From: Planctomycetota bacterium
GTDB lineage: Bacteria > Planctomycetota > Phycisphaerae > Phycisphaerales > UBA1924
Length of the DNA: 53,008 nucleotides
Direction: 5' to 3'
NCBI GenBank assembly: GCA_018242605.1
Contig: JAFEBP010000010.1
Location: 1 to 53,008, forward strand
The translations under genes and the position numbers were made by a program. Position 1 is the stretch's first letter. Every line of letters starts with the position of its first letter. This document shows, one piece after another, positions 34,328-42,604 of this stretch. The notes under the pieces are model-generated. The model made no database searches, was not told the origin of the DNA, and was given only the letters and a program-made list of their open reading frames with translations.

Positions 34328-34843
34328 ATGAGCACCATCCCCACCCCGGACGCGGACTTCACCATTTCACGAACGTTTGATGCTCCCCGCGACGTCGTCT
34401 GGAACGCCTGGACCCAACGCAAGCAGCTGATGCGCTGGTTCGGCCCCAAGGGCGTCACGATCCCTACGTGCACGCTTGAGTTGCGGCGCGGGGGCGTGTT
34501 CCACTACTGCATGCGCACTCCAGACGGCAGCGACATGTGGGGTCGCTGGACCTTCCGCGAGATCGATGAACCCAGCCGTCTGGTTTTTGTCGTCTGCTTC
34601 TCTGATCCTAAAGGGGGCGCAACTCGGGCGCCGTTCGACGCCAACTGGCCGCTCGAAATGCTCTCGACAGTGACGTTCGAAGAACACCAGGCCAGGACCA
34701 CGGTCACCGTGCGATGGGCCGCGCTCAACGCCAACGCCGCCGAGCAGCAGACCTTTGACCAGGGACACGCCTCGATGCAGCAAGGCTGGAGCGGAACGAT
34801 GGAGCAGTTGCAGGCGTTCCTCGCGGCCCGCTCAGACGGATGA
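34328..34843 (+). CDS. SRPBCC/AHSA1-family protein
   Basis: The protein is 171 residues from ATG 34328 with AAGG five bases upstream; an upstream in-frame ATG at 34184 would add 48 residues that look noncoding. The fold motifs are FTISRTFDAPRDVVWNAWTQRKQLMRWFGPKG (about 11-42), GGVFHYCMRTPDGSDMWGRWTFREID (about 55-80), and a C-terminal helix GHASMQQGWSGTMEQLQAFL. Activator-of-Hsp90-like (AHSA1) SRPBCC proteins bind hydrophobic ligands or act with ArsR/GbsR-type regulators; no enzymatic role is shown here. It is divergent from the GbsR-type regulator and probably responds to it. Confidence 0.85.
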   Translation: MSTIPTPDADFTISRTFDAPRDVVWNAWTQRKQLMRWFGPKGVTIPTCTLELRRGGVFHYCMRTPDGSDMWGRWTFREIDEPSRLVFVVCFSDPKGGATRAPFDANWPLEMLSTVTFEEHQARTTVTVRWAALNANAAEQQTFDQGHASMQQGWSGTMEQLQAFLAARSDG

Positions 34844-34911
34844 CAGACCGCTGCGGTCGACCGCGGTGGCCGCGCATGCATGATGGAATCCTCACAGGTG
34901 CATCGTCCGAC

Positions 34912-34940
34912 CTGGAAACTCAAGGGCATGCTGTTATACT
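34912..34940 (+). promoter_or_regulatory. Promoter of the RHH regulator gene
   Basis: CTGGAA (34912-34917), a 17-base spacer, and an extended -10 TGTTATACT (TATACT at 34935-34940) form a good sigma-70-like promoter. Transcription would begin near 34946-34950, inside the palindrome at 34949-34962. Confidence 0.55.
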
Positions 34941-34948
34941 CCATAAGA

Positions 34949-34962
34949 CATCCATATGGATG
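34949..34962. promoter_or_regulatory. Palindrome at the RHH gene start, probable autoregulatory operator
   Basis: CATCCATATGGATG is a perfect 14-bp palindrome at the expected transcription start. It is followed by partial copies (ATGGATG) to 34977. RHH dimers typically bind such tandem half-sites, so autorepression is likely. Confidence 0.6.
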
Positions 34963-34985
34963 GTATATGGATGGATGATCAAACG

Positions 34986-35372
34986 ATGAACGAGACCGAG
35001 AAAATCACCATCAATCTCAGTGTTGTCGATCTCGGCCAGATCGACCTCCTCGTGGAAGAGGGGCTGTATACCAACCGCACCGACTTCATCCGCGCCGGCA
35101 TCCGCCTGCAACTTCACCAGCACAGCGAAGTTGTCAAGCAAGCCGTGGTGCGCAAGTCGCTCGTCATCGGGGTGCTCATCTTCGACAGGAAGCAACTGGA
35201 GGCCCATCGTTCCCGGAATCAGAAACTCGCCATCCGCGCGATCGGCCTGGTGTCGCTCTCCAATGACATCACCCCGGACCTGGCCCGGGACGTCATCGAA
35301 AGCGTGAAAGTGAATGGAATCCTGCGGGCAAGCCACGAAGTCCGCAGCGCGATCGCCGACCGGATCATGTGA
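34986..35372 (+). CDS. Ribbon-helix-helix (CopG-type) regulator with C-terminal domain
   Basis: The protein is 128 residues from ATG 34986; in-frame ATGs at 34971 and 34956 lie in or beside the palindrome and are less likely. The N-terminal RHH reads KITINLSVVDLGQIDLLVEEGLYTNRTDFIRAGIRLQL: a beta strand for the DNA groove, then two helices. The C-terminal part (SLVIGVLIFDRKQLEAHRSRNQKLAIRAIGLVSLSNDITPDLARDVIESVKVNGILRAS) is a second folded domain of a kind found in a subset of CopG-like regulators. No metal-ligand set like that of NikR is evident. No likely target other than itself is adjacent. Confidence 0.8.
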   Translation: MNETEKITINLSVVDLGQIDLLVEEGLYTNRTDFIRAGIRLQLHQHSEVVKQAVVRKSLVIGVLIFDRKQLEAHRSRNQKLAIRAIGLVSLSNDITPDLARDVIESVKVNGILRASHEVRSAIADRIM

Positions 35373-35440
35373 CCTGTATTGAAATCGTCAGACTCGAATT
35401 GCCCCGGCGAATCGCCAGAACCGCGGTGATCGAATCGAAA

Positions 35441-35514
35441 CGTGCTCGGCGGGAGTCGAACCTGCAACCTTCGGCTTCGGAGGCCGACGCTCTATCCAAT
35501 TGAGCTACGAGCAC
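35441..35514 (-). tRNA. tRNA-Arg (anticodon CCG)
   Basis: The minus strand folds as a full cloverleaf: acceptor GTGCTCG with CGAGCAC, D-stem GCTC/GAGC, anticodon stem TCGGC/GCCGA with loop CTCCGAA (anticodon CCG at 35480-35478), and a TTCGACT T-loop. The T-stem GCAGG/CCCGC has one A-C mismatch at pair 51-63. The discriminator is G and CCA is not encoded (GTTT follows). It reads CGG codons. It is a single gene, not in a cluster. Confidence 0.93.
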
Positions 35515-35555
35515 TGCTGATGCCACTACTGTAGACCCCTTCCGCCCGTCCTCCC

Positions 35556-36845
35556 ATGCCCCACCCCGCAAACGCAAACCCCGCCCCGGTCTCCCGCGCC
35601 GGCGCCTCCCCCTTCGGGGCCGTCCTGGCACTGACGTTTATCAACAGCCTTGGAACGGGAGTGGTGACCAACGGCATCTTCTTCCTCACCGCCAGCCCCT
35701 CCTACGGATTCTCCCGCAGCCGCAACTACGCCCTGGGCGTGGTCCTGGGCATCACGTACATCCTGGGCGCACTGGGCGCGGGTCCGGCTCTGTCCGCCCT
35801 GCGCCGCCGATTCCCCAACCTCTCATCGCGCCGCGTGCTCGTAGGGCTCATGATTTCCATGGCGGCGTTGTGCGTCATTCCCTGGGCCGCGCAAACGGCG
35901 AATCACCTCGGCGCGCAGTGGCCCATCTGGCTCCTGGTCGTCCTGTACAGCCCGCTCACGGGCGTGCTCTGGCCCCTGGTCGAGAGCTACGTGAGCGGCG
36001 GAAAAAGCGGACCGCACCTGCGCTCGCAGATGGGAATCTGGAACGTCGTCTGGTCGGGCGCCGTCGTCCTCTCGTATTGGGGCATGTCGCCGCTTGTCGA
36101 ATCCCACGCCGCGGCGACCATCTTCGGCCTGGGCGGCCTGCACCTGCTCGCCATCCCGTTCATCTTGGCGTGCGGCAAGGAACCGGCCCCGCACATCGAA
36201 GAACACCACGAGCCGCACCCGCCCGTCTACACCAAGCTCCTGGTCACGTTCCGTCTCCTGCTCCCGATGAGTTACGTCGTGAGCAGCACGCTGGGACCGT
36301 ACCTGCCCGGCGCGATGGAGAGCCTGGGCGTGCCCGTGGATTGGCGTGCGTTCCTCGCCGCGGCGTGGCTCGTGCCGCGTGTCTTTACGTTCTTCACGCT
36401 GCAGCGTTGGCATGGCTGGCACGGCCGCTGGTCAATGGCGGTCGTGGGCGGTGGCCTGCTGCTCCTGGGGTTCGCGGTGTGCGTCGTCTCTCCGGTCATC
36501 CTTGCCGGAACTCCCGCGGTGGCGCTGCTGCTCTGCGGGCTGTTCATGTTCGGCACCGGCATGGCCACGATCTACATGGGCGCACTCTACTACGCCATGG
36601 AGGTGGGCAAGGCCGAAGTGGACGCCGCGGGAATGCACGAAGCCCTCATCGGCTTCGGATACACCGTCGGCCCCGCTGTGGGGCTGGTGGTCAGCGCGGC
36701 AGTGGACTACGGCACGCTCAAGGCGAGGACGTTTGAACCCACCGTCTTGGGTGCCGTGTCGGTGATGGCGGTTGGAGTTACAGCGATGGTGCTCAAACGC
36801 ATCCATTCACACGCGACCGGCACTGAAGCCTCCGCGAAACAGTGA
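35556..36845 (+). CDS. Major facilitator superfamily transporter
   Basis: The 429-residue protein has about 12 membrane segments, a short Pro/Ala-rich N-terminus, and a charged central loop rich in His and Glu (PHIEEHHEPHPPVY near 208-222) between segments 6 and 7, the usual MFS 6+6 layout. LSALRRRFPNLSSRRVLVGL near 73-92 corresponds to the cytosolic loop 2-3 motif. No substrate can be given. It starts 41 bp beyond the tRNA gene in the opposite direction and stands alone. Confidence 0.88.
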   Translation: MPHPANANPAPVSRAGASPFGAVLALTFINSLGTGVVTNGIFFLTASPSYGFSRSRNYALGVVLGITYILGALGAGPALSALRRRFPNLSSRRVLVGLMISMAALCVIPWAAQTANHLGAQWPIWLLVVLYSPLTGVLWPLVESYVSGGKSGPHLRSQMGIWNVVWSGAVVLSYWGMSPLVESHAAATIFGLGGLHLLAIPFILACGKEPAPHIEEHHEPHPPVYTKLLVTFRLLLPMSYVVSSTLGPYLPGAMESLGVPVDWRAFLAAAWLVPRVFTFFTLQRWHGWHGRWSMAVVGGGLLLLGFAVCVVSPVILAGTPAVALLLCGLFMFGTGMATIYMGALYYAMEVGKAEVDAAGMHEALIGFGYTVGPAVGLVVSAAVDYGTLKARTFEPTVLGAVSVMAVGVTAMVLKRIHSHATGTEASAKQ

Positions 36846-36855
36846 CCTCCGGTTG

Positions 36856-37620
36856 TCACGGATCGGGCTGCCGCACGTAGTTGATCCACGCGAATGGCTG
36901 GTTGATGTCCTCCGGCGCCAGGTCACGCCGCGCCGTGCGCAGCACAACGTTGCCGGTAAGGTACACGACATTTGCGCCGTTGCCCGAGTTGTGGTGCTTG
37001 GCGACCCAGTTGGAGTTGCCCGCGCCGAACCAGCCGCGGGGGTTGTCCAGGTGGCGGGACTCGATCATGAAGATCACTCGATCCAGCGGACCGTTGAAGA
37101 GCGAGGGCTTCCCGAAGAACGAGCGCTGGCCGACTCGGGGCTCCAGCCACACCGGCGGGCTGATCATGTAGTTCACGCCGTAGTTGGGCATCTGGCCCGC
37201 CCACGTGGGGTCATTCTCAAAGCTGGCGGAGGGGCACCGGAGCGTCTTGGGCAGACCGGCACCGGAAAGGTCCGCGTCGAGATAGCCCAGCCCGCACACC
37301 AGGTCGACCCAGGTCTTGTCGAGTTCCTGTGACGGATCGAATGAAGGATGCACCACGCCGTACGCGTGATCCTGGAGGCGCGGAAACACGCCGCGATTGT
37401 CGTTCTCGTACACGTTGAGGACCGCGGCGACCTGACCCATGCTCGCGCCGCACGCGACGACGCGCGCCGCCTCGCGCGTGCCGCGCAGGGTCGGCAACAT
37501 CATCGAGACCATCACCGCGATGATCGCGATGACGATCAGCAGTTCGATGAGTGTGAACGCCCGGGGCGAAGGCCCCCCCAAAATGTGGTTCTTCAGTGTT
37601 CGACTATCGACTGTTGCCAT
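36856..37620 (-). CDS. Prepilin-type protein (type II secretion/pseudopilin-like, DUF1559-related)
   Basis: The protein is 254 residues from ATG 37620 (MATVDSRTLKNHILGG). The prepilin signal is SPRAFTLIELLIVIAIIAVMVSMMLP, cut before Phe, with Ala instead of the usual Gly at -1 and Glu at +5. The C-terminal region has KHHNSGNGANVVYLTGNV, a variant of the H-X9-DG motif common in planctomycete prepilins. It would be exported by a T2SS/type IV pilus-like machine. It is divergent from the ECF gene at 37878. The frame is open upstream to 37905, but that part overlaps promoter DNA. Confidence 0.85.
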   Translation of the reverse strand: MATVDSRTLKNHILGGPSPRAFTLIELLIVIAIIAVMVSMMLPTLRGTREAARVVACGASMGQVAAVLNVYENDNRGVFPRLQDHAYGVVHPSFDPSQELDKTWVDLVCGLGYLDADLSGAGLPKTLRCPSASFENDPTWAGQMPNYGVNYMISPPVWLEPRVGQRSFFGKPSLFNGPLDRVIFMIESRHLDNPRGWFGAGNSNWVAKHHNSGNGANVVYLTGNVVLRTARRDLAPEDINQPFAWINYVRQPDP

Positions 37621-37877
37621 TGGCCGGCCCCTTGTCGCTGCGTCACCAGAGGCGGTGAGCCACCCAGTATACCGGAAATCACCGCCCATGCAAGCCCCAA
37701 ATTCCGAAAATAACGGCCTGTCGCGCGCGGCCCTCTTGATTTTGCGGATTCTGAAATGGCCCGTCCGCCCGCGATACATAAGGGGATGAAGCGAGCAGAT
37801 GCCCTCCGCGGCTCTCTGGTATTCTGCGCGCACCGACCGCACCCGGATACGCGACGAGAGAGCGGAACCTAACCTCG

Positions 37878-38444
37878 GTGACGGAAAACAACGCCGATAA
37901 AGCATTCGATTTTGCGACCCACTTCCGTCAGGCGCATCGGGCGCTGTGGCTGGTGGCGGCGGCCATCGTTTGGAATCCTTCGGACGCGGATGATGTCATG
38001 CAGGAAGCGGCGATCATCGCGGTCGGAAAAATTGATTCGTTCCAACCCGGAACGAACTTCAAGGCATGGATGGCTCAGATCGTGCGAAACGTCGCCCTCA
38101 ACCACCGCAGACATGTCCAGCGTCAGGACCGTCGCTGGGGTGGCCGAGTCGACGTGCACGCGATCGAGACCGCCGCCAAGCCGCAGAAGACCGCCAGCCC
38201 GGTGTGGCCGGACGGCTCGCTCAACCCCATGCAGGATGCCATCGACGATCGCCTCATGTCCGCCCTCAAGGCGCTGGACCCGGTGGTGCGCTCATGCGTG
38301 CTCCTGCGCTGCGTCGAGGAGCTTGGGTATCCGGAGATTTCACGTTTGCTCGGCATCCCCGCCGGCACGGCGATGAGTCACGTCTTCCGCGGCCGCGCCC
38401 TCATGGCCGCGACGCTCGCGAAGGGGGAGGCCGTCCGTGAGTGA
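37878..38444 (+). CDS. ECF-type RNA polymerase sigma factor (copy 2)
   Basis: The protein has 188 residues from GTG 37878. Region 2 reads FATHFRQAHRALWLVAAAIVWNPSDADDVMQEAAIIAVGKIDSFQPGTNFKAWMAQIVRNVALNHRR. Region 4 reads RLMSALKALDPVVRSCVLLRCVEELGYPEISRLLGIPAGTAMSHVFRGRALMAA. The layout and many residues match the ECF factor at 25171-25758 (for example DxVxQEAAxIAxGKxDxF and FxAWMxQIVR), so the two are paralogues. It overlaps the following anti-sigma gene by 8 bp and is divergent from the prepilin gene. Its regulon is unknown. Confidence 0.93.
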   Translation: MTENNADKAFDFATHFRQAHRALWLVAAAIVWNPSDADDVMQEAAIIAVGKIDSFQPGTNFKAWMAQIVRNVALNHRRHVQRQDRRWGGRVDVHAIETAAKPQKTASPVWPDGSLNPMQDAIDDRLMSALKALDPVVRSCVLLRCVEELGYPEISRLLGIPAGTAMSHVFRGRALMAATLAKGEAVRE

Positions 38445-39219
38445 ATCCTCGCTGTTCAGCGATTCACACCCCGATCCCGCTCTGGCGGAGATTGACGCCT
38501 ATCTCTGCGGCGAAATGCCCGCCGCGCAGGCACGCGCGTTCGAGTCCCGCGTGGCCGCCGACGCCGCTCTCGCCCGCGCACTCGAAGCCCAGCGCCACGC
38601 CCAGTTATCCCTCCGCCGTGCCTTCTCGCCCCCGGCACCGCCGACCCTGCCGGCGACTCCGCCCTCCCCTGCGGCGCCGGCAACTCCCGTAGCGCCCGCC
38701 TTGGCCGCGGGCAAACTCGCCTGGCTTACCAAGCAATGGGCGATCGCCATCGCCCTCGCGTTGGTGGCGACCACCGCGATCACGATCACCACGGTCAGTC
38801 GGCGCGGCGGCGGAGGGGCCGCCGCGCCGATCGATCCGTTGACCGCGTTTGCCGCGGCCAGTTCCGACGGGTTCAAACCCTCGATCCCCCTGAGCGATCC
38901 CAACGAACTGAGCCTGGCGCTCTCCACCAAGCTGGCACGCCGCGTTGAAGCCCACGACGGCAACGGCGTGCATTTCCTGGGCTTGCGCACCGGTGTCGGT
39001 GGGACTCCCATGGCCATCGGCGTGCTCGCCACGGTCGGGGACTCCCGCGTTCTGCTCATCGCCGACCTCGCCGACCGGTCCGCGCCGGACCACCCCGCGG
39101 CGTCGGTCGAATGCCGCCCGCCCATGCACCGCCACGAACGCGTCGCCAAGGGCCTCAAACTAACGGAAATTTCCACCAGCCCCGCGCCGCTGCTGCTGGA
39201 TCACTTCTCGGTCGATTGA
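38437..39219 (+). CDS. Anti-sigma factor-like membrane protein (copy 2)
   Basis: The protein is 260 residues from GTG 38437, overlapping the sigma gene. Residues 17-50 (LAEIDAYLCGEMPAAQARAFESRVAADAALARALEAQ) match the helical anti-sigma domain, again without a zinc motif. A Pro/Ala linker (about 64-98) leads to one membrane segment (about 106-125; WAIAIALALVATTAITITTV). The last 130 residues are periplasmic (NELSLALSTKLARRVEAHDGNGVHFLGLRTGVGG...). It probably sequesters the upstream ECF factor. The shared arrangement with 24455-25758 points to duplication of the whole two-gene module. A terminator follows at 39266. Confidence 0.78.
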   Translation: MSESSLFSDSHPDPALAEIDAYLCGEMPAAQARAFESRVAADAALARALEAQRHAQLSLRRAFSPPAPPTLPATPPSPAAPATPVAPALAAGKLAWLTKQWAIAIALALVATTAITITTVSRRGGGGAAAPIDPLTAFAAASSDGFKPSIPLSDPNELSLALSTKLARRVEAHDGNGVHFLGLRTGVGGTPMAIGVLATVGDSRVLLIADLADRSAPDHPAASVECRPPMHRHERVAKGLKLTEISTSPAPLLLDHFSVD

Positions 39220-39265
39220 ATCGCGCACGCTGTGCTGTGCGCATCGCGCTCTCTCTTTTGTTGGG

Positions 39266-39308
39266 CAAGCCGCGGAACACGGCAGTCGGTTCCGCGGCTT
39301 GTCTTTTT
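39266..39308 (+). terminator. Strong intrinsic terminator of the second ECF operon
   Basis: Arms CAAGCCGCGGAAC (39266-39278) and GTTCCGCGGCTTG (39289-39301) pair perfectly over 13 bp around a 10-base loop, followed by TCTTTTTC. It lies 46 bp after the anti-sigma stop. The reverse strand has no T-run, so it works rightward only. Confidence 0.92.
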
Positions 39309-39312
39309 CACC

Positions 39313-40344
39313 CTACCGCATCAGTCGCCTGGCCCCGTCCACCACCCGGTCCCACTGGAACGCCGGCCCCGGATCCACCTTGTTGGACTGGATGTTGTAG
39401 TGCCCCAAAAGTCCCGTATACGTCGCCAGTTGTTCGTCGCTCAGTTTCGACGTTATCAGTTGGCCGTTCGCGTCCCTGGGGTAATCGCACCGGATCCGTG
39501 GCAGCGTGGTGCACAGAGCCGCTGTCAGTTTCGTCAGTGAGTCGTACTGCTGCGGCGTCAGGTCGTACATCCGCTGAGTCGTGCCCTGGATCGGGCCCCG
39601 GACCAGTTCGGGGCGGATCGGCCGGCCCACGAAGTTGGGTGTCCGCACCCCGCCTGTGGCGCCCAGATCGCTGGGGATCGTGATCCTCAGCGCGTTCCCT
39701 CGCTCGTCGCGTTCGTACCAACGGTCAAAGGGATCTTTCTCTGCGTCGGCGTACGACCCGATGTTCGCGATCTCGATGCCCACCGACCGGTGGTTGGAAC
39801 TCGTCGCGTGCCACGCCCGCTCCTTCACGTCCAGAGTCTGGTAGATCGTGCCGTCGATGTCGAGCATGAAGTGCACCGACAACCCGCGCACATCGTGCAG
39901 AATCCGGAAGCACTGCCGGCTGGTGCCGCACACGTCGTAGTGAATCACGAACTGATCGACCACGCCCTGCAACGTCGGCAGGTCCCACCCCCCGCCACGC
40001 ACCCGCTCCAGGTCATCGGGCGACAGACCCGCCGTGCGGGTGTCGTACCGGTTCGGCGACGCCGGCCCCTTGCCCCCCTCCGTCACCTTCGCCCATGACG
40101 ACTGGTCGATCGGCACGAAACGCCGCTCCGTCCGGTACGCGTCGTATCCGCCCGGGTCCGTCCACAGAACCACCGGGGCGCCCGTGTGGAAGAGTTGCCC
40201 CGCGATCATGATCTCATCGCCGCGGCGTGTGTACGCTCGTGCGCCCGGCTTGGGCGAGCACCCCACCAGCGCCACTCCGACCACCAGAACGACCAATGCA
40301 CGCAGAGTCAAAGATGAACCGCCCTTCGCAAATGAATCCGACAT
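39313..40344 (-). CDS. N-acetylmuramoyl-L-alanine amidase, AmpD/Amidase_2 type, lipoprotein
   Basis: The protein is 343 residues from ATG 40344 (MSDSFAKGG); the signal ends in the lipobox LVGC (Cys near 28). The amidase domain starts with FVIHYDVCGTSRQCFRILHD, whose first His is a zinc ligand, and continues with VHFMLDIDGTIYQTLDVKERAWHATSSNHRSVGIEI. The closing GHYNIQSNKVDPGPAFQW matches the third-ligand region of AmpD-type enzymes (KxDPGPxFxW). It cuts the bond between muramic acid and L-Ala of peptidoglycan at the periplasmic face. Its ATG is only 22 bp from the divergent symporter start. Confidence 0.88.
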   Translation of the reverse strand: MSDSFAKGGSSLTLRALVVLVVGVALVGCSPKPGARAYTRRGDEIMIAGQLFHTGAPVVLWTDPGGYDAYRTERRFVPIDQSSWAKVTEGGKGPASPNRYDTRTAGLSPDDLERVRGGGWDLPTLQGVVDQFVIHYDVCGTSRQCFRILHDVRGLSVHFMLDIDGTIYQTLDVKERAWHATSSNHRSVGIEIANIGSYADAEKDPFDRWYERDERGNALRITIPSDLGATGGVRTPNFVGRPIRPELVRGPIQGTTQRMYDLTPQQYDSLTKLTAALCTTLPRIRCDYPRDANGQLITSKLSDEQLATYTGLLGHYNIQSNKVDPGPAFQWDRVVDGARRLMR

Positions 40345-40366
40345 CAGGCACCCTGGGAGAACGACG

Positions 40367-42001
40367 TTGACCATCACAGGACCGCGCTTGCTCGCCGCGG
40401 AACAACTCGCGGCGGGCGACTGGGCGGTGCTGGGAGGGTATTTCGCGCTCCTGATCGGGAGCGGGATCTGGTTCTCTCGCCGCAAAGTAAAAGACACAAA
40501 GGATTACTTTCTCGCCAACCACTCGATGCCCGTCTGGGCCGTGGCACTCTCGATCCTGGCGACCGCTCAATCCGCGGCCACGTTTGTGGGGGTGCCGAAC
40601 TCGTCATTCACCGGCGACCTGACTTACCTCTCTTCCAACATCGGCGGCATAATCGCCGCGTTGATCCTCGCGACCGTCTTCATCCCCGCGTACTACCGGC
40701 TCAACGTCACAACACCTTACGAACTGCTGGAGACTCGATTCGGCAAGGGTGCTCGGCTGGGGGCCTCTTGGGCGTATCTCGTCGGACGCGTCTTCGCGAG
40801 CGGGGCGCGCGTCTTCGTCGGCTCACTCCCCGGGTGTCAATTGGTGTTCGGCGATATCTCCGCCCCGCACATGATGATCACCATCTGGGCCTTCATCGCC
40901 TTCGGCATTCTCTATACGTTCGTCGGCGGCGTCAGCAGTGCGATCTGGACCGACGTGGTGCAGGTCACGGTGTACATCGGGGCGGCGATCGCGACCATCG
41001 TGATTCTGTGGCACAGGATTCCAATCGGCGCGGGCGAACTGGTGCACGCGCTCAGCCACCCGCCCGACAACGCCCCCTCGAAACTCACCCTGCTGCGGCT
41101 GGGCCTGGACTTTTCCAAACCCGGCTTAGGCTTCGACCCCACGCAGGAGTTCACGCTCCTTACCGTCATCACCGGCTTCGTGCTCCTCACCCTTGCTTCG
41201 CACGGCATGGACCAGGACCTCGTGCAGCGCATGCTCACCTGCAAGAACGGGGCCAAGGGAGCCAGATCGGTCATCAGCGGCGTGCTCGTGGGTATCCCGG
41301 CCGTGTCCATCTTTCTGGTGCTGGGCCTGCTCCTCTACGTGTTCTACCGGCGGCCGGACATCATGGGAGTTGCCGCACCCATGTACCAACCGTTGAAAGA
41401 CACCGAGTTTCAGACCTTTGCGTTCCGCGAAATGCGGGGCGGGCTCGCGGGCCTCTTCCTCGCCGGGTTGTTCGCCGCGGGCCCCGCCGGCATCAACTCA
41501 GGTCTCAACTCCATGGCCAGCACCTTCGTCAGCGACATCTACAAGCGCCGGGCCAAGGATCGGGACGAAAAGCACCTCCTGCGTGTCGGCCGAATCGCGG
41601 TCGTCGCATCCGGGCTGGCCCTGGGTGTCTTCGCCTGTGTCTGCATTGCCTTGTACGACCCCAACAAGTCCTCGCTGCTCTCCTTCGTGCTCGGCGTCAT
41701 GAGCTTCGCTTACGCGGGTCTGCTGGCAATGTTCGCGATCGGCCTGTTCACCCGCCGCGGCACGACGGCGAGCGCCCTGGCGGGGCTCGCAGCCGGGTTC
41801 GTCACAGTGTCGGTGCTCCAACCGCTCGTCTGGTCGTGGCTCGCCAATCAGACCGAGTGGACCAAACATCATCTAGCCTCCATCAAGATCGCCTTCCCCT
41901 GGCAGCTCGTGATCGGCGCCACGGTCGCCACGCTTGTCTGCGCCTCCGCCCGCGGCTCAGCGACCCAGCTGGGAGGTCAGGACGCTCCTCAACGCAACTG
42001 A
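40367..42001 (+). CDS. Sodium:solute symporter (SSS family)
   Basis: The protein is 544 residues from TTG 40367, chosen because GGGAGA ends 6 bases upstream and family similarity starts there (LAAGDWAVLGGYFALLIGSGIWFSRRK). Upstream in-frame starts would run through the amidase gene. About 13-14 membrane segments are visible. DYFLANHSMPVWAVALSILATAQSAATFVGVP (near 45-75) and SHGMDQDLVQRMLTCKNGAKGARSVISG (near 283-310) are SSS signature regions. It imports a solute with Na+ across the inner membrane; the substrate (sugar, sialic acid, proline or other) is not determined. Its end overlaps the convergent acetyltransferase by 45 bp. Confidence 0.9.
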   Translation: MTITGPRLLAAEQLAAGDWAVLGGYFALLIGSGIWFSRRKVKDTKDYFLANHSMPVWAVALSILATAQSAATFVGVPNSSFTGDLTYLSSNIGGIIAALILATVFIPAYYRLNVTTPYELLETRFGKGARLGASWAYLVGRVFASGARVFVGSLPGCQLVFGDISAPHMMITIWAFIAFGILYTFVGGVSSAIWTDVVQVTVYIGAAIATIVILWHRIPIGAGELVHALSHPPDNAPSKLTLLRLGLDFSKPGLGFDPTQEFTLLTVITGFVLLTLASHGMDQDLVQRMLTCKNGAKGARSVISGVLVGIPAVSIFLVLGLLLYVFYRRPDIMGVAAPMYQPLKDTEFQTFAFREMRGGLAGLFLAGLFAAGPAGINSGLNSMASTFVSDIYKRRAKDRDEKHLLRVGRIAVVASGLALGVFACVCIALYDPNKSSLLSFVLGVMSFAYAGLLAMFAIGLFTRRGTTASALAGLAAGFVTVSVLQPLVWSWLANQTEWTKHHLASIKIAFPWQLVIGATVATLVCASARGSATQLGGQDAPQRN

Positions 42002-42586
42002 CGCCGAGAATGGGACCGTGCCACGCTTGCACAGCGTGCGAAAATCCTCCGCTGTCATCGCCCAGCGCCGGTGATCCTGCCATCGGTAGTTGATCCGGAT
42101 GTACCGCTTGCCGAGCCCCTCATCCCGGAATCCCAGCCGCCGCACCAGAGCGGTGGAGGGCGCGTTGGCGGGGATGATGTTGGCCTCCGCCCGGTGCAGT
42201 TTCATCTCCCTGAAGATGAAGTGCAGGCAGATCGCCAGCCCCTCGGTCATGTATCCCCGCCCCGCGTGCTCGGAACCGAGCCAGTAACCGATCGTGCACG
42301 ATTGAAACGCGCCGCGGCAGATGTTGGAGATCCCGATCGCCCCCAGGATCGCGCCGCTTTCCGCGTGCACTACCAGGAACCGCATCGAAGTTTCCAGCTT
42401 GGAAGACGCCAGCGCCCGGTCGAACGCCTCGGGCGCGTAGTTCGCTCCCTTGGTCTGCCCAGGCGGCGTCGAATCCCACGGCTCGAGAAACTCGCGGCTG
42501 GCCCGCCGCAGCGCCACGTACTCGTCCCGATCCGCTTCCACCGGATGGCGCAGGAACACGCGGGGCTTTGTCGGGCGCTTTGCCAT
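41957..42586 (-). CDS. GNAT N-acetyltransferase, RimJ/RimL type
   Basis: The protein has 209 residues. The GNAT fold is shown by VFLRHPVEADRDEYVALRRASREFLEPWDS (9-38), GAIGISNICRGAFQSCTIGYWLGSEHAGRGYMTEGLAICLHFIF (about 82-125) with the acetyl-CoA loop EHAGRGY, and HRAEANIIPANAPSTALVRRLGFRDEGLGKRYIRINYRWQDH. These features match RimJ-type protein N-alpha-acetyltransferases, which modify ribosomal or other N-termini. About 15 C-terminal residues are encoded inside the symporter gene's end. It starts 18 bp after guaA's end on the same strand and may be co-transcribed with it. Confidence 0.88.
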   Translation of the reverse strand: MAKRPTKPRVFLRHPVEADRDEYVALRRASREFLEPWDSTPPGQTKGANYAPEAFDRALASSKLETSMRFLVVHAESGAILGAIGISNICRGAFQSCTIGYWLGSEHAGRGYMTEGLAICLHFIFREMKLHRAEANIIPANAPSTALVRRLGFRDEGLGKRYIRINYRWQDHRRWAMTAEDFRTLCKRGTVPFSASVALRSVLTSQLGR

Positions 42587-42604
42587 GATTCCGCCGCCGA
42601 ACGA

